From: Polymorphobacter multimanifer
GTDB lineage: Bacteria; Pseudomonadota; Alphaproteobacteria; Sphingomonadales; Sphingomonadaceae
Assembly: GCF_014205635.1 (NCBI RefSeq)
Contig: NZ_JACIIV010000005.1
Span: 62,001-126,000, forward strand
Direction: 5' to 3'
Length of the DNA: 64,000 nucleotides
How positions within the stretch are numbered: position 1 is the first letter of the stretch; every line of letters starts with the position of its first letter. The notes beneath the pieces are model-generated. The model searched no databases. It had not been told where the DNA came from and saw nothing but the letters and a program-made list of their open reading frames with translations. Below, in pieces: positions 32,990 through 41,678 of this stretch. The position numbers and the translations under genes are program-made.

Positions 32990-33085
32990 GGCTGAGCGTG
33001 GCGGGCGGCGACGGGGGCGTCAATCGAGACTTCGCGCGTTGCCATTGTTGGGATATGATTAAGCATGTTCAGGGAGGGTCGGGTG

Positions 33086-33688
33086 ATGACGATGCACTGG
33101 CGGGCGGCGGCACTGGCATTGATGGTGGCGGGAGCGGCGCCGGCATCGGCGTTGACGATCATCGGGACGGCGGCGCCGGGCTTCGGCGGGCTGGCAAATT
33201 TTTCGCGTGAACTGCCGTTTTACCGGACGGGGACTCTCAACGTCGAGCTAAAGGTGACGGGGGGCAATGCCATGCTCTCGGATGGCAACCTGTTTGCCAA
33301 TTACATCACCTTCTATGACTTCTTCGATCCCGAGACGGGCGAGCCACAGGGCGGGAACGACACGATCACCGAGGATGTGCGCTATCTCGACGCGATTTTC
33401 GATCCCGTGAGCGGTAGCTGGAAGGCCAGCTTTTTCGTGCAACGGTTCATACCCTATGTAAGCCAGAACCCGGGCGACCCGTTTCCCTATGAGACTGGCT
33501 ATACGGTGAGCGAGGCCGGTGCTGTGGGATCGTTTCTTGCCGATGCGCCGATCACCTACACGCTGCGACTGACCGGCAGTGCCATGGTGCCCGAGCCGGC
33601 GAGCTGGGCGATGCTGATTGCGGGTTTCGGGCTGGTGGGGGCGGCGGCGCGGCGGCGCCGGCGCCGGGGATTTCACGCGCCTGCGTGA
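33086..33688 (+). CDS. PEPxxWA-CTERM sorting-signal protein
   Basis: 200-residue exported protein. The signal peptide is WRAAALALMVAGAAPASA. The C-terminus has the sorting signal PEPASWAMLIAGFGLVGAA followed by an Arg-rich tail, which is cleaved and processed by exosortase-type systems linked to exopolysaccharide. The middle is a beta-rich domain with no recognised family. ATG 33086 has GGGAGGG 8 nt before it and is preferred over ATG 33065. Its 3' end overlaps the convergent epimerase gene by 16 bp, placing it beside surface-polysaccharide genes. Confidence 0.88.
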   Translation: MTMHWRAAALALMVAGAAPASALTIIGTAAPGFGGLANFSRELPFYRTGTLNVELKVTGGNAMLSDGNLFANYITFYDFFDPETGEPQGGNDTITEDVRYLDAIFDPVSGSWKASFFVQRFIPYVSQNPGDPFPYETGYTVSEAGAVGSFLADAPITYTLRLTGSAMVPEPASWAMLIAGFGLVGAAARRRRRRGFHAPA

Positions 33689-34692
33689 TACGCCTTGAAC
33701 CAGCGGACGAAGGCGGGAATGCCGTCTGCAAGGCTGGTGGTGGGGGCATAGCCGAGGTTCTGCCGGGCCGGGGCGATATTAGCCCAGGTGGCTTCGACAT
33801 CGCCGGGCTGCATGGGCAGATTGTCGAGCACCGGCGTCTTTCCGGTGGCTTCGGCGAGGATGTCGATGAGCGTGCCCAGCGCTTCCGGCGTATCGTTGCC
33901 GAGGTTGTAGAGCGCGTGCGGGGTGGCAAGCCCGCCGGGCTTGAGGGTGCCGTCATCGGCGGGCGGATGATCGAGCGCTGCCAGCGTGCCGGCGACGATA
34001 TCGGCGATGAAGGTGAAATCGCGGCGCATGCGGCCGCTGTTGTAGAGCGGCAGCGATTCGCCCCGCAGCAGCCGCTCGGTGAAGCGCCACAGCGCCATGT
34101 CGGGGCGGCCCCAGGGGCCATAGACGGTGAAGAAGCGCAGGCCGGTGAGGGGGATGTGATACAGGTGCGCATAGCTTTCCGCCAGCAGCTCGGCGCTGCG
34201 CTTGGTGGCGGCATAAAGCGACACCGGCCGGTCCGCAGGCTGATCGGCATCGAAGGGCAGCGGGCTGGAATTGCCATAGACCGAGCTCGAGGAGGCATAG
34301 ACCATGTGCGCCACGCCGTGCGCGCGCGCGACTTCGAGCAAGGTAAGCTGGCCGGTGAGGTTGCTGTGCGCATAGCTCATCGGCGCTTCGAGGCTGTAGC
34401 GCACGCCGGCCTGGGCGCCGAGGTGGAGGATATGCGTGGGAACCTCCCCGTCGAGTGCGGCGGCGAGGGCCGCAGGATCGGCGAAATCGGCGTGAACGAA
34501 GCGGAAGGCCGGGTGGGGGCCGATGAGCTGCGCCAGCCGGGCGTGCTTGAGGGCGGGATCGTAATAGGCGTTGAGATTGTCGATGCCGATCACCCGGTCG
34601 CCGCGCGCGAGCAGGGCGACGGCGGCATGGGCGCCGATGAACCCGGCGGCGCCGGTGACGAGGACGGTTCGGGGGAGGGACGAGAGCGGCAT
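33673..34692 (-). CDS. NAD-dependent epimerase, UDP-glucuronate 4-epimerase-like
   Basis: 339-residue extended SDR enzyme that most resembles UDP-glucuronate 4-epimerases of capsule and EPS pathways. NAD motif TGAAGFIGAHAAVALLARG; catalytic Tyr/Lys in SLYAATKRSAELLAESYAHLY (Y-A-A-T-K); GLRFFTVYGPWGRPDMA and DFTFIADIVAGTLAALD are typical of this subgroup. It diverges from the GT4 transferase gene across 83 bp and converges on the PEP-CTERM gene. Confidence 0.9.
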   Translation of the reverse strand: MPLSSLPRTVLVTGAAGFIGAHAAVALLARGDRVIGIDNLNAYYDPALKHARLAQLIGPHPAFRFVHADFADPAALAAALDGEVPTHILHLGAQAGVRYSLEAPMSYAHSNLTGQLTLLEVARAHGVAHMVYASSSSVYGNSSPLPFDADQPADRPVSLYAATKRSAELLAESYAHLYHIPLTGLRFFTVYGPWGRPDMALWRFTERLLRGESLPLYNSGRMRRDFTFIADIVAGTLAALDHPPADDGTLKPGGLATPHALYNLGNDTPEALGTLIDILAEATGKTPVLDNLPMQPGDVEATWANIAPARQNLGYAPTTSLADGIPAFVRWFKAYHAGA

Positions 34693-34775
34693 CGACGCTG
34701 CTCTTGCGCTCGAATCATGTTCGGGGCTAGGGGGTTTGCGATCGCACCTTCGTAGAAGAGTGCCGGAGAGTTTAT

Positions 34776-35831
34776 TTGCAAGGCGCTGCCTTCATTCCCT
34801 TTTGCCTGGCCATGGCGGTCATCGGCGGGGGCCTGGCGTTGCTTGTGGGGCTGATGGCGCAGCCGCTCGGCACCGCCCTCGGCCTGCTGGACTGGCCCGA
34901 TCTGAACGGCGGCCGCAAGCGCCATGCGCGGGTGACGCCGCTGGTCGGCGGCCTGGCGTTGACGCTGGCGGTGGTGGTTGCCGCGTTTGCCAGCCGGGTG
35001 ATGATGCCGGCGGGGGACGTGGTGGCGCATGATCTTGGCTGGCTGGCGTTTGCGGTGGCGATGATGTTCCTGATCGGCGCGAGCGACGATCGCTTCCATT
35101 TGTCCCCGGTGCTGCGCCTGCTGGCGGCGATGGTGGTGCTGGTGCTTGTCATCTCGAGCGCGCCGGATTTTGCGCTGGCATTCCTGCACTTCGGCGGTGC
35201 CGAGCGGCTGCTGCTGCTCGGATCGATGGGAACGGTCTTCACCTTGCTGTGCTTGCTCGGGCTGTTGAACGCCGTGAACATGGCGGACGGCAAGGACGGC
35301 CTGGTGCTGGGGCTGGGGCTGATCTGGTCCGCAGTGCTGGCAGCGCATCTGCCACCGCCCTATTGGCCGCTGCTGGCGGCAACACTTGCGGCGCTGCTGG
35401 TGCTGCTGTGGTTCAACATGACACAGCGCCTGTTCCTGGGCGATGGCGGCAGCTATGCACTTTCAGCACTGCTCGGGCTGCTGGCGATCCTCACCTACAA
35501 TCATGGCTTCGAGAACTGGCGTGCCGATGATGTGGCGGTGCTGTTCGCGGTGCCGGTGTTCGACACGGTGCGGCTGCTGGTGGTGCGCATGTCGCGTGGC
35601 CGATCCCCTTTCGAGGGGGACCGCGACCATCTCCACCACCATCTGCACGCCACGCTCGGCTGGCCGCGCGGGCTGGCCGTTTATCTGGCGATGGTGGCCG
35701 TTCCCAATGCCGCAGCGCTTGCAATGCCGGGAACCGGCTGGTTCTGGCTGGCGATCAGCCTCGGCGTCTATGCGACCGTGCTGCGCGGCACCGGCCATGC
35801 CTCGACCGAAGCGCCCGACCCGGCCGAGTAG
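34776..35831 (+). CDS. GT4-family undecaprenyl-phosphate sugar-1-phosphate transferase (WecA-like)
   Basis: 351-residue polytopic enzyme of the MraY/WecA family, which starts lipid-linked glycan synthesis by moving a sugar-1-phosphate to undecaprenyl phosphate. About ten membrane helices. Family motifs: RKRHARVTPLVGGLAL (cytoplasmic loop 1), GASDDRFHLSPVLR (DD pair), NAVNMADGKDGL, LFLGDGGSYAL and DRDHLHHHL (terminal His loop). The start codon is TTG 34776 with GGAGAG 5 nt upstream; no ATG or GTG fits. It probably works with the divergent epimerase. Confidence 0.9.
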   Translation: MQGAAFIPFCLAMAVIGGGLALLVGLMAQPLGTALGLLDWPDLNGGRKRHARVTPLVGGLALTLAVVVAAFASRVMMPAGDVVAHDLGWLAFAVAMMFLIGASDDRFHLSPVLRLLAAMVVLVLVISSAPDFALAFLHFGGAERLLLLGSMGTVFTLLCLLGLLNAVNMADGKDGLVLGLGLIWSAVLAAHLPPPYWPLLAATLAALLVLLWFNMTQRLFLGDGGSYALSALLGLLAILTYNHGFENWRADDVAVLFAVPVFDTVRLLVVRMSRGRSPFEGDRDHLHHHLHATLGWPRGLAVYLAMVAVPNAAALAMPGTGWFWLAISLGVYATVLRGTGHASTEAPDPAE

Positions 35832-35875
35832 GGCTTGATGCAGCGGCAGCACTGGCCTAGGGCAACTTTCGGCCT

Positions 35876-35950
35876 TGGGGCGTAGCCAAGCGGTAAGGCA
35901 GCGGTTTTTGGTACCGCCACGCGGAGGTTCGAATCCTCCCGCCCCAGCCA
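35876..35950 (+). tRNA. tRNA-Gln (anticodon TTG)
   Basis: 75-nt cloverleaf with encoded CCA. Acceptor TGGGGCG/CGCCCCA, anticodon stem GCGGT/ACCGC around loop TTTTGGT giving anticodon TTG, and T arm with GGTTCGAATCC. It stands alone 44 bp after the GT4 gene. Confidence 0.97.
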
Positions 35951-36281
35951 ATGCCTTGCAGAGATAGTCTATTTCCGGTGTTCCATGATGCGCCCGGCGG
36001 TCGCTTGCTGTTGCTTCGAAGAGGCCGTGCTGGCCGAACCTCTGGGGCAGCTTTTCGATGGGATGGGCAACATGCCTTGCGGCCCGGTCGATCCGCATGC
36101 TCGGGCGCTGCGCCCGCGCGCGGACTGTGTTCAAAAAGTCACGGTTGCCGAAACTCGCTGCGTTTTGCGACGGGTCGTGGGGACCTGTCGGAACTCCGGC
36201 GTCGCCCGATCTTTGGAAGGCTGCTGCACCGGGCCCGGTCGGGTTGCAGCTTGTTCTTGTTGCTTACCAGAGGATTGTCCC
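35951..36281. other. Gene-free stretch before the TonB receptor gene
   Basis: 331 bp without a supported gene. The receptor frame stays open here but has no start with a ribosome binding site before 36282, and the translated sequence is Cys/Arg-rich and unlike any leader. AGAGGA just before 36282 is the ribosome binding site. No clear promoter or Fur-like dyad was seen. Confidence 0.6.
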
Positions 36282-39200
36282 ATGGCTTTGTTCGCGTCTT
36301 CCTTCGGATCCGCGCTGCGGTGCAGTAGTGCCACGCTGGCGCTGGCGTTGCTGCCGGTTCCCGCTCTTGCCCAATCGGCGCCACAGGAAAATGTGCCTGC
36401 AACGTCGGGTGCCGAGCCGACCACGGCGGCCGCAAGCGGCGGTGTTGTCGAGGAGGAGGCGATCGTCGTCACCGGTTCGCTGATCCGCAACCCCAACCTC
36501 GTCTCGTCGCAGCCGGTGACGGTGACAACCGCCGAGACGATCCAGCTGCGCGCCGCCAATGTGGCCGAGGAAGTGCTGCGCGACATCCCGGGCGTGGTGC
36601 CGAGCATCGGCTCGGCGGTGAACAACGGCAATGGCGGCGCTTCGTTCGTCGATCTTCGCGGAATCGGCGAGAACCGCAACCTGGTGCTGCTCGACGGGAC
36701 GCGGCTGACGCCCTCCGGGCTCGCCGGCGTGGTCGACCTCAACAATATTCCGCTGACGCTCATCCAGCGCGTCGACAACCTCACCGGCGGTGCGGTGACG
36801 ACCTATGGTGCCGACGCGATTTCGGGCGTGGTCAACTTCATCACCCGCCGCGATTTCAGCGGCGTGGAACTGCAGGTCTCCAATGGCATCACCGAGGCCG
36901 GGGACGGCCAGGTGTATCGCGGGGACCTGACGATCGGCGCCAATTTCGAGGATGGCCGCGGCAACGCGACGCTGTCGTTCGGCTACCAGAAGAGCGACGC
37001 CGTGTTCCAGGGTGACCGCGACTTCAGCTTCGACAGCATCGACAGCTACACCGGCGGTGCCGGCGGATCGGGCACTGCCATCCCGTCGCGGCTGACCGGG
37101 CTGCGGCCGATCGATCCGGCCACCGGCCTGCCGTCGACCAACCCCGATGTCCCCAACGGCAACCTGCAGATCGACCCGGCGACGGGCACGGCGCGCAATC
37201 TCTTCTCGCCGTTCAACTTCAACCCGTTCAACATCTTCCGCACGCCGTTCGAGCGCTACAACATGTTCGGCCAGGCACGCTACGAGATCAACGATGCGAT
37301 CGAGGTCTATGGCCGCGGGCTGTTTTCGCGCAACACCGTCTCGACGATCATCGCACCTTCGGGCGTCTTCGGGTCGGACGTCACCGTGCCGCTGTCCAAC
37401 CCGTTCCTTCCCGCGGGCGTGCGCAGCCAGCTTTGCGCCAGCAATGTCGGGGAGTCGGGCACCTATGTGCCGCGCTTCACCCCGGCCGAATGCGCTGCGG
37501 CGGCCACGGCAACCAGCCCGACCGACCCCGCCTATCGGACGGTGACGGCGGGCCTTGCGCGGCGCACCACCGAGCTCGGGCCGCGGCAGAGCGACTACCG
37601 GACGACGCTGTTCGACTTCAATGGCGGCGTGCGCGGCAAGATCACCGACACGGTGAACTGGGATGTGTCCGGCAGCTATGGCGAGAGCGAGAACATCCAG
37701 ACGATCGCCGGCTATGCGCTTACCTCGCGCGCCAACCAGTCGCTGCTGGCGACGAACCCGAACACCTGCCTCAATGATGCGGGCGGCTGCGTGCCGGCCA
37801 ACTTCTTCGGGCCGGAAGGGTCGATCAGCCCCGAGGCGGCAAACTTCCTGACGGCGAGCAGCAGCTCGACCGTGCGCACCAGCCTGGCGCAGGTGCGGGC
37901 GCTGGTGACCGGCGATCTCGGCTTCGCGCTGCCCACGGCGGGCGACGCGATCGGCTTCGCGCTGGGCGGTGAGTATCGCAAGTACCGGGCGGAACAGACG
38001 TCCGACCTGCTGGCGCAGACCCCCGGCGAGCTCGGCGGCTTCGGCGGTGCCAACCCCAACATCACCGGCGGTTACACGGTGAAGGAAGTCTATGGCGAAA
38101 TCAACGCGCCGCTGGTGCAGGACCGTCCGTTCTTCGAGAACCTCACGCTGGAAGCCGGCGCCCGCTACTCGCAATATGACGTGCAGGCGCCGGGCAACCC
38201 GAGCTTCGATGCCTTCACCTGGAAGGCCGGCGGCAGCTGGGCAATTGCAGGGGGCTTCAAGGTGCGCGGCAACTACAGCCGCGCGGTACGGGCACCCAAC
38301 ATCGGCGAGCTGTTCACGCCCGCGGTTGTGGGGCTGACCAACCTCGGCATCGATCCCTGCGCAGGCTCGGGTGCGGCACCGGGGACCAACCCGACGCTGG
38401 CGGCGGTCTGCGTGGCGCAGGGTGCGCCCAGCTCGACGCTTGGCGGCATCCTCAACCCCACCGCGGCACAGGCCAATGCGGTGTTCAGCGGCAACACCAA
38501 CCTTCGCCCTGAAAAGGCCGACACCTGGACTGCCGGTGTGGTGTTCCAGCCGACATTCGTGCGCGGGCTGGCGATCACCGTCGATTATTACGACATCCGG
38601 GTGAATGACGCGATCACCTCGGCGCTGCCGGGCGATGTGATCGGGGCGTGCTTCAACAACCTGTCCGCCGCCAGTGCGTCGAGCGCGGAATGCCTTGGCA
38701 TCCGGCGCAATCCGGCGACCGGCGGCCTCGATGGCCCGCCGGATACCACGCTTGGCTTGCCGCTCCCCACCACCAATTCCGGCCGCATCTTCACCCGCGG
38801 CATCGATGGCACGGTGAGCTATTCCACCAGCTTCGGGGATGCGCGGATCTCGATCGTCGGCAATGCCAACTACACGATCAATGCGCGCTTCCAGGCGTCA
38901 CCGTCCTCGGCAGACCGCGAGTGCATCGGCGTCTATTCGCCCAATTGCTCGTTCACGGGTTCGATCCAGCCGAAGTTCCAGTCTTCGGTGCGGACCACGG
39001 TCGGCCTCGACTCGTTCGACCTGTCGCTGCTGTGGCGCTACATCGATCCGGTGCGCTTCGAGCAGCAGCAGTTCGACGAGGATGTGGTTGCTGCCGTCGA
39101 TGCCGGTTGCGCCGATCCGACGGGCGCCGATCCGGATGGTTGTGTCGTCGATCCTGGCTTCCGGCGGATCGGGGCCTATCACAACTTCGACCTGACCGGC

Positions 39201-39380
39201 CGGGTGAACGTGCTCGAGAACCTGACGCTGATCGCCACCGTGACCAACCTGTTCGACCGGCGGCCGCCGCTCGTCGGCGCATCGGTGGGCAGCACGGCGT
39301 TCAACAGCGGCAACACCTTCCCCTCGACCTATGACGCGCTGGGGCGCCGCTACACGGTGCAGGGCATCCTGCGCTTCTGA
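36282..39380 (+). CDS. TonB-dependent outer-membrane receptor
   Basis: 1032-residue outer-membrane transporter energised by TonB. A signal peptide ends at ALAQS; the plug domain begins with EEEAIVVTGSLIRNPN (TonB-box-like VVTG) and contains LLDGTRLTPSGLAG and TTYGADAISGVVNFITRR (the conserved plug end). A 22-strand barrel follows, with ARYSQYDVQAPG, NYSRAVRAPNIGELF and FRPEKADTWTAG-type motifs (here LRPEKADTWTAGVVF), and the last residue is Phe as needed for BAM insertion (TVQGILRF). Substrate unknown; the sphingomonad members commonly take up plant-derived or other organic compounds. A strong terminator follows. Confidence 0.95.
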   Translation: MALFASSFGSALRCSSATLALALLPVPALAQSAPQENVPATSGAEPTTAAASGGVVEEEAIVVTGSLIRNPNLVSSQPVTVTTAETIQLRAANVAEEVLRDIPGVVPSIGSAVNNGNGGASFVDLRGIGENRNLVLLDGTRLTPSGLAGVVDLNNIPLTLIQRVDNLTGGAVTTYGADAISGVVNFITRRDFSGVELQVSNGITEAGDGQVYRGDLTIGANFEDGRGNATLSFGYQKSDAVFQGDRDFSFDSIDSYTGGAGGSGTAIPSRLTGLRPIDPATGLPSTNPDVPNGNLQIDPATGTARNLFSPFNFNPFNIFRTPFERYNMFGQARYEINDAIEVYGRGLFSRNTVSTIIAPSGVFGSDVTVPLSNPFLPAGVRSQLCASNVGESGTYVPRFTPAECAAAATATSPTDPAYRTVTAGLARRTTELGPRQSDYRTTLFDFNGGVRGKITDTVNWDVSGSYGESENIQTIAGYALTSRANQSLLATNPNTCLNDAGGCVPANFFGPEGSISPEAANFLTASSSSTVRTSLAQVRALVTGDLGFALPTAGDAIGFALGGEYRKYRAEQTSDLLAQTPGELGGFGGANPNITGGYTVKEVYGEINAPLVQDRPFFENLTLEAGARYSQYDVQAPGNPSFDAFTWKAGGSWAIAGGFKVRGNYSRAVRAPNIGELFTPAVVGLTNLGIDPCAGSGAAPGTNPTLAAVCVAQGAPSSTLGGILNPTAAQANAVFSGNTNLRPEKADTWTAGVVFQPTFVRGLAITVDYYDIRVNDAITSALPGDVIGACFNNLSAASASSAECLGIRRNPATGGLDGPPDTTLGLPLPTTNSGRIFTRGIDGTVSYSTSFGDARISIVGNANYTINARFQASPSSADRECIGVYSPNCSFTGSIQPKFQSSVRTTVGLDSFDLSLLWRYIDPVRFEQQQFDEDVVAAVDAGCADPTGADPDGCVVDPGFRRIGAYHNFDLTGRVNVLENLTLIATVTNLFDRRPPLVGASVGSTAFNSGNTFPSTYDALGRRYTVQGILRF

Positions 39381-39395
39381 TGGCATGCCTTGATG

Positions 39396-39429
39396 AAGGG
39401 GCGGGCGCAGGCTCGCCCCTTCTCTTTTT
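39396..39429 (+). terminator. Intrinsic terminator after the TonB receptor gene
   Basis: AAGGGGCGgGC (39396-39406) pairs with GCtCGCCCCTT (39411-39421) around loop GCAG, followed by CTCTTTTTA. It also lies just before the ribosome binding site of the NTF2-like gene, so that gene needs read-through or its own promoter. Confidence 0.85.
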
Positions 39430-39446
39430 ATCTGGAGGAACGACAC

Positions 39447-39803
39447 ATGGAAGATGGACGGATCTGGGAGTTCGAGGAGAGCCTGTGGACCGGCGATGCG
39501 GCGCATTACCATGAGCTGATCGACGAGGAATGCGTGATGGTGGTGCCGGCGCCGCCGTTCGTGGTGAAGGGCGAGCAGGCAATCGAAGCGGTGTCGCATA
39601 CGCCGCGCTGGGAAACGGTCGAGTTTTCGGAGCAGCAGATTGTGCGGCCGCAGGAAGGGCTGATCGTCATTGCCTACAAGGTGAAGGCGGCGCGGGCGAA
39701 TTCGGACGATTATACCGCCTTTTGCACGACGACGATGCGCCGACTGGCGCATGACGAGTGGCGGGTCGTCCAGCACCAGCAGACGCTGCCGCCGAGGGCG
39801 TGA
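39447..39803 (+). CDS. NTF2-like (DUF4440-type) protein
   Basis: 118-residue alpha-plus-beta protein of the nuclear transport factor 2-like superfamily. The N-terminal helix WEFEESLWTGDAAHYHELI and strands ECVMVVPAPPFVVKG, LIVIAYKVKAAR and EWRVVQHQQTL fit a DUF4440/SnoaL-type fold. TGGAGGAA is 6 nt before ATG 39447. Such proteins are small-molecule-binding or enzymes of varied function; no specific role can be given. Confidence 0.8.
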   Translation: MEDGRIWEFEESLWTGDAAHYHELIDEECVMVVPAPPFVVKGEQAIEAVSHTPRWETVEFSEQQIVRPQEGLIVIAYKVKAARANSDDYTAFCTTTMRRLAHDEWRVVQHQQTLPPRA

Positions 39804-39854
39804 GGCTGATCCGGCGGGCTGTTCGTCGGGCGATTGCCGGCTTATGGGCTGGCG

Positions 39855-40451
39855 ATGGCATTGATCCGATTCAACAAGCCGTTCGGGGTGCTTTCGCAGT
39901 TTACCGACAAGCTCACCGACAAGCTCACCGACAAGCTCACCGACAAGCTCACCGACCTGCGCTCGGGCGCGGTGCGACAGACGCTGTCCGACCATGTCGC
40001 GGTGCCCGGCGTTTATCCCGCCGGGCGGCTCGACCGCGACAGCGAGGGGCTGCTGCTGCTGACCGATGATGGTCGGCTGCAGGCCCGGATCGCCGATCCG
40101 CGCTTCAAGCTGCCCAAGACCTATCTTGTGCAGGTCGAAGGCACGGCGACTGCAGCGGCGCTGGAGCAGCTGCGACGCGGCGTGGTGCTGAACGACGGGC
40201 CGACGCGGCCGGCGCTGGTGGAGGCCATCGACCCGCCGGCGCTGTGGCCGCGCGACCCACCGGTGCGGTTTCGCAAGACCGTGCCCGATTGCTGGTTGCA
40301 GATCACCATCACCGAGGGCCGCAATCGGCAGGTGCGGCGGATGACGGCAGCTATCGGCCATCCGACGCTGCGGCTGGTGCGCTGGCGGATCGGTGACTGG
40401 ACGCTGGAGGGGCTGGCGCCGGGCCGGTGGGAGATGATAACCGCGCGCTGA
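39855..40451 (+). CDS. rluE: Pseudouridine synthase, RluE/RsuA family
   Basis: 198-residue rRNA pseudouridine synthase most like RluE (23S rRNA U2457). N-terminus [15 protein letters not shown], catalytic Asp60 in [25 protein letters not shown], and [25 protein letters not shown] (core [18 protein letters not shown]). Unlike longer RsuA/RluB it has no S4 domain, as usual for RluE. Residues 17-33 are a Thr-Asp-Lys-Leu repeat (four copies from a perfect 12-bp tandem repeat) inserted in the loop before the catalytic domain, where relatives have a short acidic turn. Confidence 0.92.
   Translation: MALIRFNKPFGVLSQFTDKLTDKLTDKLTDKLTDLRSGAVRQTLSDHVAVPGVYPAGRLDRDSEGLLLLTDDGRLQARIADPRFKLPKTYLVQVEGTATAAALEQLRRGVVLNDGPTRPALVEAIDPPALWPRDPPVRFRKTVPDCWLQITITEGRNRQVRRMTAAIGHPTLRLVRWRIGDWTLEGLAPGRWEMITAR
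39903..39950 (+). repeat. 12-bp perfect tandem repeat in the RluE-like gene
   Basis: Four exact copies of ACCGACAAGCTC, then a partial copy ACCGACCTG. It encodes Thr-Asp-Lys-Leu. Identity of all four copies points to recent slippage expansion; any change in copy number keeps the frame. Confidence 0.97.
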
Positions 40452-40544
40452 GCGGGCTGGCGGATGACTCCGCATGATGCCCGGAACCGACCGGCCGAAA
40501 ATCGGTTGGGTGCATGGACCCTCTGGTCCACGTCAGGATAAAAT

Positions 40545-40949
40545 ATGCAGCTTGCCCATGGAACCATCGTTGCCGTCATCGACGGCGAGCATCTCAACCT
40601 TTATCGCAACACCGGAACCGATTCCGCGCTCAGCCTGACAGCGCTTGAGACCCCGGTGCCGAGCGGCGACAACAAGAGCGCCGGTTCACGCCATCACAGC
40701 AGCAGCGCCAATCCCAACGAAAGCCGCCTCGAGGAGGACAGCTTTGCAGCGGCCGCGGCCGCGATGTTGAACAAGCAGGCGCTCGAGAACGACTTCGATG
40801 CGCTGGTGGTGATTGCCGCCCCCAAGACGCTCGGCGAGCTTCGCAAGCATTGGCACAAGGCGCTTGAGGCCAAGCTGCTCGCCGAACTGGCCAAGGACCT
40901 CACCAGCCACAGCATCGCCGATATCGAGGCGGCGCTCACCAAGCACTGA
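40545..40949 (+). CDS. Host attachment protein family
   Basis: 134-residue protein of the family named after an Agrobacterium protein required for attachment to host cells. Typical stretches: GTIVAVIDGEHLNLYRNTG, a Ser/His/Asn-rich linker, DSFAAAAAAMLNKQA, DALVVIAAPKTLGELRKHWHKALEAKLLAEL (core VVIAAPKTLGELRK) and KDLTSHSIADIEAAL. The fold is RNase H-like or eRF1-like in related families; the cellular role is not established. It is single, with 93 bp upstream after the RluE-like gene. Confidence 0.85.
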   Translation: MQLAHGTIVAVIDGEHLNLYRNTGTDSALSLTALETPVPSGDNKSAGSRHHSSSANPNESRLEEDSFAAAAAAMLNKQALENDFDALVVIAAPKTLGELRKHWHKALEAKLLAELAKDLTSHSIADIEAALTKH

Positions 40950-40958
40950 GGCAGGGCT

Positions 40959-41678
40959 TCAGTCGGCCGGCTTTTCCAGCGTTGCCAGCATCTTTTCGAG
41001 CTGCCGGGTGCAGCCGGCCTTGATCAGCGCGCTCGCGTCGGTGGTCGCATCGCCGGTGGGGGCCGCGACCTTGGTGAAGGTGAGGGTGCGCCGGTTGGCG
41101 CCATCGACAAGGGTGTAGCTGCCGCTAGCGGGGATGGCCTTGGGCCAGACCGCGCTGGCGGACCCCTGGGCAAAGCTGACCGTCGTGGCGGCGCCGGGCT
41201 TGCCGGCGGGGGCAATGCTGAGGGTGCGGGCGCCGCTGGCGTCCGCGCGGCGCAGGATCACGTTGGACGGATCGACAACGCACTGGGCCGGGGTACTGGC
41301 GGCGGCATCGAGATCGACGTCCCAGATGCTGGCACTGTTCACCACCCGGATGCCGCGCACTGTTCCGAGCCGCGGCTTGCGCTCTGCGGTGCGGGCATCG
41401 AGGGCGGCGGTGGCGGCCGCGAGCGTGGTGGTGGCAGCGGCAGCGCGACCGAGATCGAAGGTGCCGGGGCCGCGAAAGGTGCGGGTGGCCTGGCCGTCGA
41501 GCACGGTCAGCATGTCTCCGGCGGTGAGCTGGATGGCGGTGCCGGGCATGACGGTGCGGCCGACGGGGAAAGCCGCGGCGCCATTGCCGACCGATCGGAC
41601 GACAAGCGCGGCATCGGCGGCCGATGCCAGCAGCACGGCAGCGACGGCGGCAGCAACAACAGGCTTAAGAGACGACAT
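40959..41678 (-). CDS. FecR-like exported protein paired with a CHASE2 cyclase
   Basis: 239-residue secreted protein with a signal peptide (VVAAAVAAVLLASAADA). Residues about 25-75 (GRTVMPGTAIQLTAGDMLTVLDGQATRTFRGPGTF, core LTAGDMLTVLDGQATRTFRG) form a FecR-like beta domain. The rest is Thr/Ala-rich with no recognised family. AGGAGG precedes ATG 41678, and its start lies 14 bp inside the cyclase gene, so the two are made together. Pairing of FecR-like and CHASE2 cyclase proteins suggests a periplasmic sensing unit; this is inference from context. Confidence 0.75.
   Translation of the reverse strand: MSSLKPVVAAAVAAVLLASAADAALVVRSVGNGAAAFPVGRTVMPGTAIQLTAGDMLTVLDGQATRTFRGPGTFDLGRAAAATTTLAAATAALDARTAERKPRLGTVRGIRVVNSASIWDVDLDAAASTPAQCVVDPSNVILRRADASGARTLSIAPAGKPGAATTVSFAQGSASAVWPKAIPASGSYTLVDGANRRTLTFTKVAAPTGDATTDASALIKAGCTRQLEKMLATLEKPAD

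Noticed and set aside
35463-36134. Minus-strand ORF across tRNA-Gln
   Set aside because: It reads GAGGFEPP, the well-known false peptide from antisense translation of a tRNA gene.
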